The position numbers were made by a program, and so were the translations under genes. Shown here one piece after another: positions 1-8,690 of a DNA stretch of 64,000 bases. The DNA comes from Clostridia bacterium (lineage in GTDB: Bacteria; Bacillota; Clostridia; Oscillospirales; Acutalibacteraceae), in NCBI GenBank assembly GCA_017507805.1, contig JAFWAC010000005.1, positions 17,696 to 81,695 on the forward strand, in the 5' to 3' direction. The notes beneath the pieces were generated by a model that did no database searches, had not been told where the DNA came from, and was given only the letters and a program-made list of their open reading frames with translations. Position 1 is the stretch's first letter. Each line of letters opens with the position of its first letter.

Positions 1-2148
1 GCTTTCCAAGGAGTGCCGGAAATTACTGTTGTAGCTGCTAACGAGAATGTAGTCAACGCAACGCTTAATTCTGGTGCAAGAAAATTCACGCTTAATTTAT
101 CAGAATTACAAACACCTATTAATGATACTAAAATTGTGATTCCCGAAACTACAAAATATTTTGCTTTAATTGGTAATGGTTCAATTTATACAAATATTCA
201 AATAATTTCTAATGCTGAAGAAACCTTTATCAGTAATATGAATTTTGAAGGCAACATAGATACTCCTCTTAAATTGAACTCAGGAACTGTAACATTAAGC
301 AGAGTCACTGTGAAAGACTCTCCTGGATTTGCTTTGATTTTACCAGCAGAAAAAACGGTACTAAATTTGTATGGTACTATTGAACTTTCATCGCAAGGCG
401 ATAATGCTATGATTAGTAAATATTTAGCCCTTCAAAAAGCAAATTCAGAAGTTGCAGGCAAATTAAAACTCACCGGTGACTGTTTGTTGTGTGGCGAGTT
501 AACAAATCAATCTATGTTGACATTTGATGATGGTGAATTAATACCGATTGATGAGGATACATACAACAGTATGTTGTCTTCCAGCCTTATTGCCTTTGAT
601 GCAAATGGTGGAACCATAGCTGAAACAACTAAGACAGTTTATTATGGTCAATATTATGGTGATATGCCTGTACCTACTAAAGAGGGATATTCTTTCGTAG
701 GATGGTTCACAGAGAAGAGCGGCGGAGAACAAGTAACGGCGGAAACGATTGTTACTGCTTTGGTAAATCAAACTTTATATGCTCGATGGTCTGCGATGGC
801 ATACACAGTTAATTGGAATGACGGCACAGGATATACAATTACAGTAAATCGAACAGCATCTCCTTATGCGAATGCTACTACAGGAATATTGGAAAGTGGT
901 GCAGTTATTTATTTCGGTGATGTATTAGGTATTACTTATACCGCTAAAACCGGCTATACTATAAATAGTAAAGGTGATACTTCTATAACTGTATCTGGTA
1001 ATGTTACTTCCTCAAATATCCATGCATCTTCGTCGGTAAATCAGTACAATGTTAGTTGGAATACTGGAATCGGATACACCATTGCAGTAAATCGAACAAG
1101 TTCACCTTTAAAAGGCGCATCAACCGGTGCCTTAAATAATAACTCACCGATTTACTATGGCGATGTTCTGTCAGTAACTTATAATTCACAAGCAGGTTAC
1201 ACTATAAATAGTAAAGGCAGTACTTCTATAACTGTAACTGGAAATGTAACTTCTTCAAATATATATGCATCAGCGTCAGTAAATCAATACAAAGTCAGTT
1301 GGAATACCGGAACTGGGTACAGTATAATGGTTAAACGAACCAGTTCCCCTTACAAAGGCGCTTCAACTGGAACTTTGAGCAATGGTGATGCTATATATTA
1401 TGGTGATGTTCTTTCTGTTACTTATACAGCATCTACAGGATATTCTATAACTAGTAAGGGTATAACATCCGCAACAGTAACAAGAAATATTACTTCTTCG
1501 GATATTAAAGCCTCTGCTTCTCTAAATGAATATACATATAATATTGTGTATAAATCTATCAACGGAACATCCTTAGGAAGCGATAAAGTTACTTATAAGT
1601 ATGGTACCACAAACACAATTTACCCAAAGACTTTTTCAGGCTATAACACCCCTCCGGCACAAAGTGTAAAATGGGATTCAACAGGCAATAAGACAATTAC
1701 ATTTACTTACACACCAACAGGAGTTTCTACCTCTCAATTCCTAGTAAGTGGTTGGTGGTGGCAAGATGTATCAGGTTACGGTGTCACCTATAGCGTTAAT
1801 GCTGAATATCAAAACAGAACCGCTAACAGTGTTCAGGTTAGACTTGTTTGGACTCAGTCTATAAATAGAGCCGCATATGGATATACTCAAAAATTTTATG
1901 CAAGTTTTTGGCATAATGGAGATAGAAAGGGTGCTACTGGTGACGTAATAATTGCAACCGCATCCACTTGGCCATGGTATAGTAGTAGTGGCCCCTGGCA
2001 TACCGGAAGTGTGACTGCTTATTCTGGTTGGGTTACAATTCCTTTAACTACAACAAACGCAACAACCGTAAGTGTGCTCTGTGATTACTTCGATACGGAA
2101 TATATGGGCACATGGGGTTATAAGGATATTTCTATTCCCGCTTATTAA
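1..2148 (+). CDS. Secreted repeat protein with InlB B-type repeat, 5'-truncated by window edge
   Basis: The frame is open from base 1, so the true start and any signal peptide lie outside the window. Numbering from the GTG at 13, the first ~190 residues are a Thr/Asn/Ser-rich beta-helix-like stretch. A Listeria-Bacteroides (InlB B, Flg_new) repeat follows at about 195-260, recognised by FDANGG, GYSFVGWF and LYARW. Three tandem copies of a ~81-residue module begin near residues 263, 344 and 425 (each starts YxVxWNxGxGYxI and contains SITV/SNI). A MucBP-like segment starts near 506, and a Trp-rich C-terminal domain runs from about 575. No sorting signal is visible at the C-terminus. It is probably an extracellular adhesin-like or surface protein; no enzymatic motif is seen. 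Family assignment of the B repeat is firm, overall function is unknown. Confidence 0.75.
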   Translation, partial: AFQGVPEITVVAANENVVNATLNSGARKFTLNLSELQTPINDTKIVIPETTKYFALIGNGSIYTNIQIISNAEETFISNMNFEGNIDTPLKLNSGTVTLSRVTVKDSPGFALILPAEKTVLNLYGTIELSSQGDNAMISKYLALQKANSEVAGKLKLTGDCLLCGELTNQSMLTFDDGELIPIDEDTYNSMLSSSLIAFDANGGTIAETTKTVYYGQYYGDMPVPTKEGYSFVGWFTEKSGGEQVTAETIVTALVNQTLYARWSAMAYTVNWNDGTGYTITVNRTASPYANATTGILESGAVIYFGDVLGITYTAKTGYTINSKGDTSITVSGNVTSSNIHASSSVNQYNVSWNTGIGYTIAVNRTSSPLKGASTGALNNNSPIYYGDVLSVTYNSQAGYTINSKGSTSITVTGNVTSSNIYASASVNQYKVSWNTGTGYSIMVKRTSSPYKGASTGTLSNGDAIYYGDVLSVTYTASTGYSITSKGITSATVTRNITSSDIKASASLNEYTYNIVYKSINGTSLGSDKVTYKYGTTNTIYPKTFSGYNTPPAQSVKWDSTGNKTITFTYTPTGVSTSQFLVSGWWWQDVSGYGVTYSVNAEYQNRTANSVQVRLVWTQSINRAAYGYTQKFYASFWHNGDRKGATGDVIIATASTWPWYSSSGPWHTGSVTAYSGWVTIPLTTTNATTVSVLCDYFDTEYMGTWGYKDISIPAY

Positions 2149-2172
2149 TTTAACAAAAAATACCGTCCACTA

Positions 2173-2213
2173 AAAAAATACAGTACCTTTTATACCGAAG
2201 GTGCTGTATTTTT
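2173..2213 (+). terminator. Rho-independent terminator
   Basis: Inverted repeat with arms AATACAGTACCTT and AAGGTGCTGTATT around a 7-base loop, ending in a run of five T, 25 bases after the stop of the repeat protein. Confidence 0.8.
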
Positions 2214-2346
2214 GATTGAAGGATTCATCACTTTCTCTGTTTGCGATATTTTGGATGTTTTTTACCGGTGAAAGAACTGTTTTCTTGACTTTTCAGAGTA
2301 ATTATAATACACTTAATACAGATATTCAAAACAGGAGGTTAAAATA

Positions 2347-2718
2347 ATGACAAAAAGAATAGCGCTTATCGCGCATGATAATATGAAGCCCACCATAATC
2401 GAATGGTGCATAAAGAACAAGGATGTATTGGCGCATCATTTCCTTTGCGGTACAGGCACAACCGCCACACGCATAAACGAAGCCACAGGGCTTCCCGTAA
2501 AGGCATATTTAAGCGGTCCGCTGGGCGGAGACCAGCAAATCGGCGCAAGGGTTGCGGGAGGAGAAATTGACATTATAATTTTCTTTTCCGACCCTCTCAC
2601 CGCCATGCCTCACGACCCCGATGTCAAGGCGCTTTTGAGAATTGCTCAGGTTTACGATATTCCGATTGCCAACAACAAGGCTACCGCCGATTGTATACTT
2701 AAATCGTTAGAGGAATAA
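2347..2718 (+). CDS. mgsA: Methylglyoxal synthase
   Basis: Converts dihydroxyacetone phosphate to methylglyoxal and phosphate, a cytoplasmic bypass of lower glycolysis. The 123-residue length is at the short end for the family, and the phosphate-binding and catalytic set is intact: H10 (ALIAHD), GTGTT at 35-39, SGPLGGDQQ with the catalytic Asp at D62, and H89/D92 in the PHDPD segment. An AGGAGG ribosome site lies 8 bases upstream of the ATG. luxS starts two bases after the stop, so the two are almost certainly co-transcribed and translationally coupled. Confidence 0.95.
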   Translation: MTKRIALIAHDNMKPTIIEWCIKNKDVLAHHFLCGTGTTATRINEATGLPVKAYLSGPLGGDQQIGARVAGGEIDIIIFFSDPLTAMPHDPDVKALLRIAQVYDIPIANNKATADCILKSLEE

Positions 2719-2720
2719 AA

Positions 2721-3182
2721 ATGGAGAAAATTTTAAGCTTCAGGGTAAATCACGATATTCTTGAAAGAGGGATATATGTTTCCAGAATAGACGGGGATGT
2801 TATAACCTATGATATAAGAATGAAAAAACCGAATAGCGGTGACTATCTCGCAAATGCCGCCATGCACACAACCGAGCATCTGTTTGCCACCTTTGTCCGC
2901 AACAGCGCTTTCGGCGGCGAGGTTATATATTTCGGCCCAATGGGCTGCCGCACCGGCTTTTACCTGCTTTTGAGGGACAGTGTAAGCCGTGAGAATGTGC
3001 TAAAGCTTGTAAATGAGGCATTTGCCTTTATAGCTTCCTTTTCGGGTGAAATTCCGGGCAACAGCAAAATCGAGTGCGGTAACTATTTAGAGCACGATTT
3101 GCAGGGCGCTAAAGCCGAAGCCGAGGCAATGCTTCCGGTAGTTAAAGAGCTTACTGTCGCGGATATGGATTATAAGGAGTAA
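2721..3182 (+). CDS. luxS: S-ribosylhomocysteine lyase (LuxS)
   Basis: Splits S-ribosylhomocysteine into homocysteine and DPD, the precursor of autoinducer-2, in the activated methyl cycle. The metal site HTTEH gives H49 and H53 with general base E52; the third ligand is C119 in IECGNYLEHDL, and the catalytic Cys is C76 in GCRTG. Length (153) is normal. The start is fixed by the two-base spacing after mgsA. Its 3' end overlaps the convergent dehydrogenase gene by 13 bases. No pfs (nucleosidase) gene is nearby. Confidence 0.96.
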   Translation: MEKILSFRVNHDILERGIYVSRIDGDVITYDIRMKKPNSGDYLANAAMHTTEHLFATFVRNSAFGGEVIYFGPMGCRTGFYLLLRDSVSRENVLKLVNEAFAFIASFSGEIPGNSKIECGNYLEHDLQGAKAEAEAMLPVVKELTVADMDYKE

Positions 3183-4057
3183 TCTCCCTGCATTTCACCG
3201 TAAATTTTCTCGGCATTCCGGAAAATCCTCTCTGCCTCGTCAGAGGAGCAGGTATTAAGCCTTTGATATTTCGGGCTTCCCCAAATGCCGAATATCCGCG
3301 GGCCAATCCAATAATTTTCGGGGGTGTCCCTGAAAACACCGTAAAGAATATTTAAAGCCGCACGCTCCGGCTTCATAAAAAGCACCTTCATAGGGTGCTT
3401 TATTATTGCAAAAATAAGCTTGGGATAATGGGCGGTTATATTTGTGAGGGTGATGCCCGGATGCACCACGGCAAGTCCCTTTTCGTTTGCGAAAAGTCTG
3501 TAAAGCGAAAACATCAGAAACCTTTTTGCATTGCCGTAAACCAAGCTTGACCTTACGCGGGTGGAAAAATCAATGTCGCCGCTGTCGGTTTTGGAATAAT
3601 TGTGGGCAATGCTTCCGACAGCCACAACCCTGCCGCCTCTTTCTCTGATAGAGGGCTTTAGCCTTCTGACTATATAATAAGGCGAAGCAAAATTTATCTG
3701 AAAAACATTGTCAAGTCCTGTTTCACACCTGCGGCGCGGTATGTGGTAAGCCCCGGCGTTAAGAATGAGCACATCGGGCACAGCCTTTAAAAGCGCCTCT
3801 GTTGCAGTTTTTACTGAGGAAATATCCTCAAGGTCGAGTGTGATGTAGGAAATTTCGGTATGGGGAAAGCTTTTTTGCAGGCTTTCGCCCAATGCTCTTG
3901 ATTTTTCGGGATTGCGGTCAAGCAGAATGAGCCTTGCCCCCAAAGCTGCCAGCAATCGGCAGAGCTTACAGCCGATGCCGCCGGTAGCACCGCTTACGGC
4001 AACGCTTTTGCCCTTTAGCGATGCGGTATTTTGTTTAATCCAATCAGATGTTTTCAT
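3170..4057 (-). CDS. Short-chain dehydrogenase/reductase family oxidoreductase
   Basis: Rossmann NAD(P)-binding SDR protein of 295 residues. The cofactor motif GATGGIG is at 23-29, the NAG motif at 100-102, catalytic Ser near 149 (VGSIA) and the YxxxK pair at Y174/K178 (YGNAK). The sequence pattern (SSLVYGNAKRFLM, substrate-side insertion after the catalytic Lys) resembles the retinol-dehydrogenase-like or WW-domain-oxidoreductase-like SDR group, but the substrate cannot be deduced. Single gene, convergent with luxS. Confidence 0.85.
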   Translation of the reverse strand: MKTSDWIKQNTASLKGKSVAVSGATGGIGCKLCRLLAALGARLILLDRNPEKSRALGESLQKSFPHTEISYITLDLEDISSVKTATEALLKAVPDVLILNAGAYHIPRRRCETGLDNVFQINFASPYYIVRRLKPSIRERGGRVVAVGSIAHNYSKTDSGDIDFSTRVRSSLVYGNAKRFLMFSLYRLFANEKGLAVVHPGITLTNITAHYPKLIFAIIKHPMKVLFMKPERAALNILYGVFRDTPENYWIGPRIFGIWGSPKYQRLNTCSSDEAERIFRNAEKIYGEMQGDYSL

Positions 4058-4117
4058 TTTACCTTCCTTTTCGATGTGATAGGTGAATTTTATGCTTGTG
4101 TTAAGTTAGGAACAAAT

Positions 4118-4519
4118 CTACACCTCGGCTCCCTCTGACGAGGGAGCTGTCAGCGAAGCTGACTGAGGGAGAGATTTTTTAACAGCTAAATCTATAGATT
4201 CACATACACCGCTAAAATTACGGTCAATATCTAAATTGCAAATTCTTAAAACTGTTAATTTCATCTCTTCTAACTCTTTTGTGCGGACTTTGTCTCTTTC
4301 TATTTGTTCTACAGTGTAGTGACCACCACCATCAAGTTCAACAACAAGTCTTGCTTTTGCACAATAGAAATCTACTATGTAATTTCCAATAGCTTTTTGT
4401 CTTTGAAATCTTGTAGGGTAATATCTTAAAAACTCATACCAAAGTTTTCTTTCCCAAGGTGTCATATTTTTTCTTAAAATTTTTGCAAGAGGGATATTTG
4501 ATTTATTATATTCCTTCAT
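4118..4519 (-). CDS. DUF559 (Vsr-like) endonuclease domain protein
   Basis: 133-residue protein of the DUF559 family, which has the very-short-patch-repair/PD-(D/E)XK nuclease fold. Visible residues: PWERKLW near 21-27, the RFQRQKAIGNYIVDFYC segment with D50, and ELDGGGH with E61, D63 and H67. The last ~16 residues (SASLTAPSSEGAEV) are encoded by an intergenic repeat rather than by the nuclease fold, so the C-terminus has been overwritten by, or has always carried, the repeat. Cellular role of the family is not established. Confidence 0.8.
   Translation of the reverse strand: MKEYNKSNIPLAKILRKNMTPWERKLWYEFLRYYPTRFQRQKAIGNYIVDFYCAKARLVVELDGGGHYTVEQIERDKVRTKELEEMKLTVLRICNLDIDRNFSGVCESIDLAVKKSLPQSASLTAPSSEGAEV
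4129..4146. repeat. 18-base palindromic repeat, left of DUF559 gene
   Basis: CTCCCTCTGACGAGGGAG. It is the exact reverse complement of the copy at 4555-4572, so the DUF559 gene sits between inverted copies of the same palindrome. Confidence 0.75.
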
Positions 4520-4550
4520 AGTTCTCTCCCTCCGTCAAAACTTCGTTTTG

Positions 4551-4720
4551 CCACCTCCCTCGTCAGAGGGAGGCAAAGTCAGTAACAAGGGAAAAGGATT
4601 TCCACAAGTTAAAAACAATAAAATTCTTCTTAAATTAAATATAACATTCTCCATCAAAATTTTCAAGGTATATATGATAATAGAGTCATCTCGGAATTAC
4701 GAGATGACTCTATTTTTTGA
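4551..4720. repeat. Interspersed intergenic element, copy 1
   Basis: Begins with the palindrome CTCCCTCGTCAGAGGGAG (4555-4572), then GGCAAAG, an A/T-rich middle with ATTTCCACAAGT, and ends with a stable hairpin (arms 4681-4693 and 4700-4712, TAGAGTCATCTCG) and six T. A second copy of the same architecture lies at 11276-11450. It looks like a MITE-like or small-RNA-like element. The hairpin can also act as a terminator. Confidence 0.7.
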
Positions 4721-4793
4721 TAAGCATAACAAAGCTATATAGACAATGTGAAAATAAAACCAGAGTAATTAAAGTTAAAAACTGTAATTCGGC

Positions 4794-6332
4794 TCACAAA
4801 TTTAAAAGCTTTATATCAAACCTACCGTTTTGCTTAAAGTAACCTAAATTAAATATTTCTCCGGCATGTTTTTTATTCCATGCTTCGGCAACAGCTTTCA
4901 ACTCATCCGCTGTTATAAGCAGTATTTGAGTATCATTATTCAAAGAATAATCTACACATTCCTGTACACTTTGTGGTGTAAAGTCGGGTGCGATAACCAT
5001 AAACACAACGACATCTTTATCAGATGTTTTAATATATCTATCAAATTGCTGTATATGATCTTTAAGATTTACAGGTGTTTCTTTTGATTTATTATCCCAC
5101 ATTATATATTTATCTTTAAAAGATAATTTCCCATCAGGATGCTCTGTTCCCGTTAAAGTCAAAGGCTTATTTAACAACATTTTTTCAAATATATAATTAG
5201 TTGCATCTTCAAAATAATGTTCACACTGTAAATCTTTTTCTATTATGCTATTTGATCGCAAAAACTTCAAATTTCTTCTTGCTAACTCATTATATACAGA
5301 AACAAGTTTTTCTCTTGCATCTTCTGTTTTTAATTCAATACGCCGCACCGAATCATAATATTCTAATATTCTGTCAATTAAGGTTTTCTTTGCACCTGAA
5401 ACGCTCAAACCTAATTCTGCGCACCAGCTTGAAAGCTCTTCCACATTCATTCCATCATAAGCAGAAAAACCACCAATCAAATTTGAAGGTTGAACTGATT
5501 TTAAAATAATAGTCTTTAATTCATTGACTGTAGGATTATTAGAAATTTCAATGTTCGCTTTTTCACAATGTTTGCTTGCTTTTATTACTATGTCAATTAA
5601 ATATTGTTTCTTTGTTTTCTTAATAATATAATCAACTAATTTTTCATATCCATAAGAACGAATCTCAACACTGTAATATTTACGAATTTCCCTTGCTATA
5701 TCGTTAGGTATCATATCACACATAATACCATCTGAATTCTTTATACACACAAGCAAACCTTTTGCTTGTAACAATCTTCTGGCTGCATCAATATCATCAA
5801 ATGTATGCAACACATTTTCAAAGTTCGGGAATCTACCGGATTTTGCCTCCAAGATTTGTTGTTCTCTAACAGTAATAGATAAATATTTTCGTAACGATTC
5901 TAGCAAATTCTTTTCATCTATGGAAATATCATCATTAAGTGCCCACGCTGTATCAAGCATGTGCTTAAATAATGCTAAATCTTTAGAAATTTTACTGATA
6001 TCAAAATTATTAGATTCATCAATTATTGTTTTCTCGTAGTTAAGAATGGCAGAATCTGTTTCTTTGCAGGGAGAAATAAAATCGTCTTGATCAAGCAAAT
6101 AATCACGCAACAAAATAGGGACAATTATTCTTACTGCCCTATTACTGTCAAGTTTTAGTTCTTCCAAACGATTAAATATATTTTCGTAAGAAGTATATTG
6201 CTTTGCCGTTTTGATTAGAAACTCTTTAATCTCGTCTAACTCTAATCGTCTATAATCAGCAACATATGCAGACGCAATTCTCTTAGCTATCGTTATGTTA
6301 GGTATTTGTTCGACAAATTTAATAAAATCCAT
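4794..6332 (-). CDS. SAP-domain protein with a restriction-endonuclease-like C-terminus
   Basis: 512 residues from the ATG at 6332, chosen because GAGGTGG sits 7 bases upstream and the longer reading would start inside the promoter -35. The first ~280 residues are helical with no recognised motif. A SAP-like DNA-binding helix-extension-helix is at about 291-330 (MNVEELSSWCAELGLSVSG then KKTLIDRI). The C-terminal ~150 residues contain a PD-(D/E)XK-like core (DGKLSFKDKY followed by MWDNKSK near 411) and strand VVVFMVIAP. It is a plausible DNA nuclease, possibly defensive, acting alone: no methyltransferase is adjacent. Function is inferred only from these motifs. Confidence 0.55.
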   Translation of the reverse strand: MDFIKFVEQIPNITIAKRIASAYVADYRRLELDEIKEFLIKTAKQYTSYENIFNRLEELKLDSNRAVRIIVPILLRDYLLDQDDFISPCKETDSAILNYEKTIIDESNNFDISKISKDLALFKHMLDTAWALNDDISIDEKNLLESLRKYLSITVREQQILEAKSGRFPNFENVLHTFDDIDAARRLLQAKGLLVCIKNSDGIMCDMIPNDIAREIRKYYSVEIRSYGYEKLVDYIIKKTKKQYLIDIVIKASKHCEKANIEISNNPTVNELKTIILKSVQPSNLIGGFSAYDGMNVEELSSWCAELGLSVSGAKKTLIDRILEYYDSVRRIELKTEDAREKLVSVYNELARRNLKFLRSNSIIEKDLQCEHYFEDATNYIFEKMLLNKPLTLTGTEHPDGKLSFKDKYIMWDNKSKETPVNLKDHIQQFDRYIKTSDKDVVVFMVIAPDFTPQSVQECVDYSLNNDTQILLITADELKAVAEAWNKKHAGEIFNLGYFKQNGRFDIKLLNL

Positions 6333-6351
6333 AATATTCCACCTCAAAATA

Positions 6352-6380
6352 ATATTAACACAAAATATGTCATTTGTCAA
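6352..6380 (-). promoter_or_regulatory. Promoter of the SAP-nuclease gene
   Basis: Reading the minus strand: TTGACA (6375-6380), 17-base spacer, TAATAT (6352-6357). It ends 20 bases before the chosen start codon and excludes the upstream alternative start. Confidence 0.75.
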
Positions 6381-6523
6381 AACAAGATATATTACCCTAT
6401 GGTTTTTCCGTACAGTTAAACTTGTTTCTATTGTGGCGCAGATATAGCATATACCCTTATGTTTGCGAGTGAAAGAAAAAATGTGTCAAAATCGGTTTTT
6501 TTATATTAATAAGGGCTTTGGGG

Positions 6524-6552
6524 TTGACAATTTTTGCTTGAAAAGTTATAAT
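6524..6552 (+). promoter_or_regulatory. Promoter of alaS
   Basis: TTGACA (6524-6529), 17 bases, TATAAT (6547-6552), a consensus match. The leader is only ~42 bases, too short for a T-box, so this synthetase does not appear to be tRNA-sensed. Confidence 0.85.
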
Positions 6553-6600
6553 CTAAACTGAGCCGTTACGGCAAATTTTTTAAAATAAGAGGACATATAA

Positions 6601-8394
6601 ATGAAAGAATTTACCTCAACCGAATTGAGAAATACCTGGAAAAAATTCTATTCCGAGCGCGGTCATATTGATGCAGGCACCGTTTCCCTTGTTTCAGATG
6701 GCTCAACCGGAGTGCTTTTTAATGTTGCCGGTATGCAGCCCCTGATGCCCTACCTTTTGGGCAAAACCCACCCTCTGGGCAACAGACTTTTTAATGTTCA
6801 GGGCTGTGTGAGAACAAATGATATTGATTCTGTTGGTGATGAGAGCCATGTTACCTTTTTTGAAATGATGGGTAGCTGGAGTCTTGGCGATTATTTTAAA
6901 AAGGAGAGAACACAGTGGAGCTATGAGCTTCTTACAGATGTTCTCGGCTTTGCGCCGGACAGACTTGCCGCAACCGTTTTTGAGGGCAATGAAAAAGCCC
7001 CTCGCGATACAGAAACGGCTGAATACCGCATCGCTTCGGGCTTTAGTCCCGAAAATATATACTACCTGCCCGAGGAGGACAATTGGTGGGGACTTGAATA
7101 CGGTCCTTGCGGTCCTGACAGTGAAATGTTCTACATCACCGATAAGGCACCCTGCGGCCCCGATTGCCGCCCCGGCTGCTCCTGCGGAAAGTATGTGGAG
7201 CTGGGTAATGATGTGTTTATGCAGTATGAGAAGCATGAGGACGGCACAATAACCCCCCTGCAGAAAAAGAATGTGGACACCGGCTGGGGTCTTGAACGTA
7301 TACTTGCCTTTTTACACGGCACAAGCGATGTTTACCGCACCGATTTATTCACCGCCGCAATTGCCTATATTGAAAAGGCAGCCGCTAAGGGCTACGGCGA
7401 GGATGCCGCAGTTACAAAGGCAATGCGCATTGTGGCTGACCATGTCCGCACAAGCGTTATGCTCATAGGAGACGAGGCAAGACTCGTTCCCTCAAATGTA
7501 GGAGCAGGCTATATTTTAAGACGCCTTATCCGCCGCGCAGTAAGATATGCACGCATGCTTGATATGACGGTGGAAAATCTTAAGGAATTAGCCCTCATTT
7601 ATGTAAATGAGGTTTATGCTGAGTCCTACCCACAGCTTAAAGAAAACCGCGATATTATCGTGGACGAATTTGCAAAGGAATGCAGCCGTTTTGAGTCTAC
7701 ACTTGAAAAGGGAATTAAGGAATTCAACAAGATAATCAGACAGAGACTTGAAGCTTCTGCTGACGATAAGATGCTTGACGGAAAATCTGCCTTCCGTTTA
7801 TATGATACCTTCGGCTTCCCGATTGAGCTTACCGTTGAGCTTGCCGAGGAAAACGGCTTCACGGTTGATACTGACGGATTTAATGACGCATTTAAGGAGC
7901 ATCAGGAGAAAAGCCGCAGTGTGGCTAAGGATGCTTTGAAAAGCGGACTTGAAAATACTTCTGAGGGCAGTACCAAGCATCACACTGCAACCCACCTGTT
8001 AAATGCCGCATTGAAGCAGGTTTTGGGTGCCGACACACATCAACGCGGTTCAAAGGTTTCAGAGGATCAGCTCCGCTTTGACTTTAACTGTGACGATAAG
8101 CTGACCGATGAACAGTTAGCGGCAATTGAAAATGTGATTAACGGTTGGATTTCTGAGGGGCTTGCCGTTACCCGTGAGGAGATGCCCAAGGAAAAGGCGG
8201 TTGAGGTTGGCGCTGAACATGAGTTCATTGAAAAATATCCCGACATAGTAAGTGTTTACTTTATCGGTGAGATTTCAAAGGAAATTTGTGCCGGCCCCCA
8301 TGTGGAAAACATTTCCACTCTCGGCAAATTCAAGATTTTGAAAGAAAAATCAAGCTCAAGAGGGGTGCGCCGCATAGTTGCCGCCGTTGAGTAA
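6601..8394 (+). CDS. alaS: Alanyl-tRNA synthetase, short form
   Basis: Charges tRNA-Ala. The class II catalytic core is complete (FNVAGMQPLMPYLLG, RTNDIDSVG, FFEMMGSWSLGDYFK, GWGLERI). The editing/zinc site is kept: H461 and H465 in HHTATHLL, C563 and H567 in CAGPH. The protein is 597 residues against ~870-880 for usual bacterial enzymes. Two blocks are missing: the beta-barrel linker normally lying between the helical domain and the HxxxH site (here they are separated by only ~20 residues), and everything after the editing core, i.e. the coiled coil and C-Ala domain. The reading frame ends in a normal terminator, so this is not a truncation by frameshift. Single-gene transcription unit. Confidence 0.93.
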   Translation: MKEFTSTELRNTWKKFYSERGHIDAGTVSLVSDGSTGVLFNVAGMQPLMPYLLGKTHPLGNRLFNVQGCVRTNDIDSVGDESHVTFFEMMGSWSLGDYFKKERTQWSYELLTDVLGFAPDRLAATVFEGNEKAPRDTETAEYRIASGFSPENIYYLPEEDNWWGLEYGPCGPDSEMFYITDKAPCGPDCRPGCSCGKYVELGNDVFMQYEKHEDGTITPLQKKNVDTGWGLERILAFLHGTSDVYRTDLFTAAIAYIEKAAAKGYGEDAAVTKAMRIVADHVRTSVMLIGDEARLVPSNVGAGYILRRLIRRAVRYARMLDMTVENLKELALIYVNEVYAESYPQLKENRDIIVDEFAKECSRFESTLEKGIKEFNKIIRQRLEASADDKMLDGKSAFRLYDTFGFPIELTVELAEENGFTVDTDGFNDAFKEHQEKSRSVAKDALKSGLENTSEGSTKHHTATHLLNAALKQVLGADTHQRGSKVSEDQLRFDFNCDDKLTDEQLAAIENVINGWISEGLAVTREEMPKEKAVEVGAEHEFIEKYPDIVSVYFIGEISKEICAGPHVENISTLGKFKILKEKSSSRGVRRIVAAVE

Positions 8395-8414
8395 AACGCA
8401 CTAATAACAAAAAG

Positions 8415-8454
8415 ATGCTATAGAAGCTTACCTTTGGTTTCTATAGCATTTTTA
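8415..8454 (+). terminator. Terminator of alaS
   Basis: Perfect 11-base arms ATGCTATAGAA (8415-8425) and TTCTATAGCAT (8439-8449) followed by T-rich sequence. Confidence 0.85.
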
Positions 8455-8562
8455 ATTGCAACATTGAATATTATCGTAAAATTTATGTTGGTGGTTTGTA
8501 CTATATTTTATTAATAATCAATACGAAATCTTATCAAACACTTTTCTTGAAAATCAAAAGTA

Positions 8563-8591
8563 TTGACAAAATTATAAAACAATATTATAAT
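8563..8591 (+). promoter_or_regulatory. Promoter of antitoxin RNA
   Basis: Perfect consensus TTGACA (8563-8568), 17 bases, TATAAT (8586-8591), with no coding sequence downstream. It drives a short RNA convergent with the toxin mRNA. Confidence 0.8.
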
Positions 8592-8597
8592 AAAAAT

Positions 8598-8690
8598 ACA
8601 AAAGGACTACCAAGCAGACGGTTGTCCCATAGTTTAGTTAAAAAGATTTAACCGCACATGTTGGAAGCAGGGCGGTTATTTCTTTTTTGT
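8598..8690 (+). ncRNA. Antisense RNA antitoxin of type I toxin-antitoxin locus
   Basis: Predicted ~90-base transcript starting 7 bases after a consensus -10 and ending in a terminator whose stem is AACCGC/GCGGTT (8650-8677) followed by ATTTCTTTTTT. Its 3' end is complementary to the last codons and 3' end of the toxin mRNA on the other strand. This convergent arrangement matches known type I systems (TxpA/RatA, Fst/RNAII). The transcript ends are inferred from promoter and terminator positions. Confidence 0.7.

Noticed and set aside
2285-2308. Promoter for mgsA from TTGACT and TATAAT
   Set aside because: The two boxes are only 12 bases apart, too close to be used together; another pairing is possible but weak.
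6553-6600. Possible T-box leader for alaS
   Set aside because: The leader after the consensus promoter is only about 42 bases, too short for a specifier stem and antiterminator.
6703-7252. Long reading frames inside alaS on both strands
   Set aside because: They have no ribosome sites and their sequences are frame shadows of the conserved synthetase.
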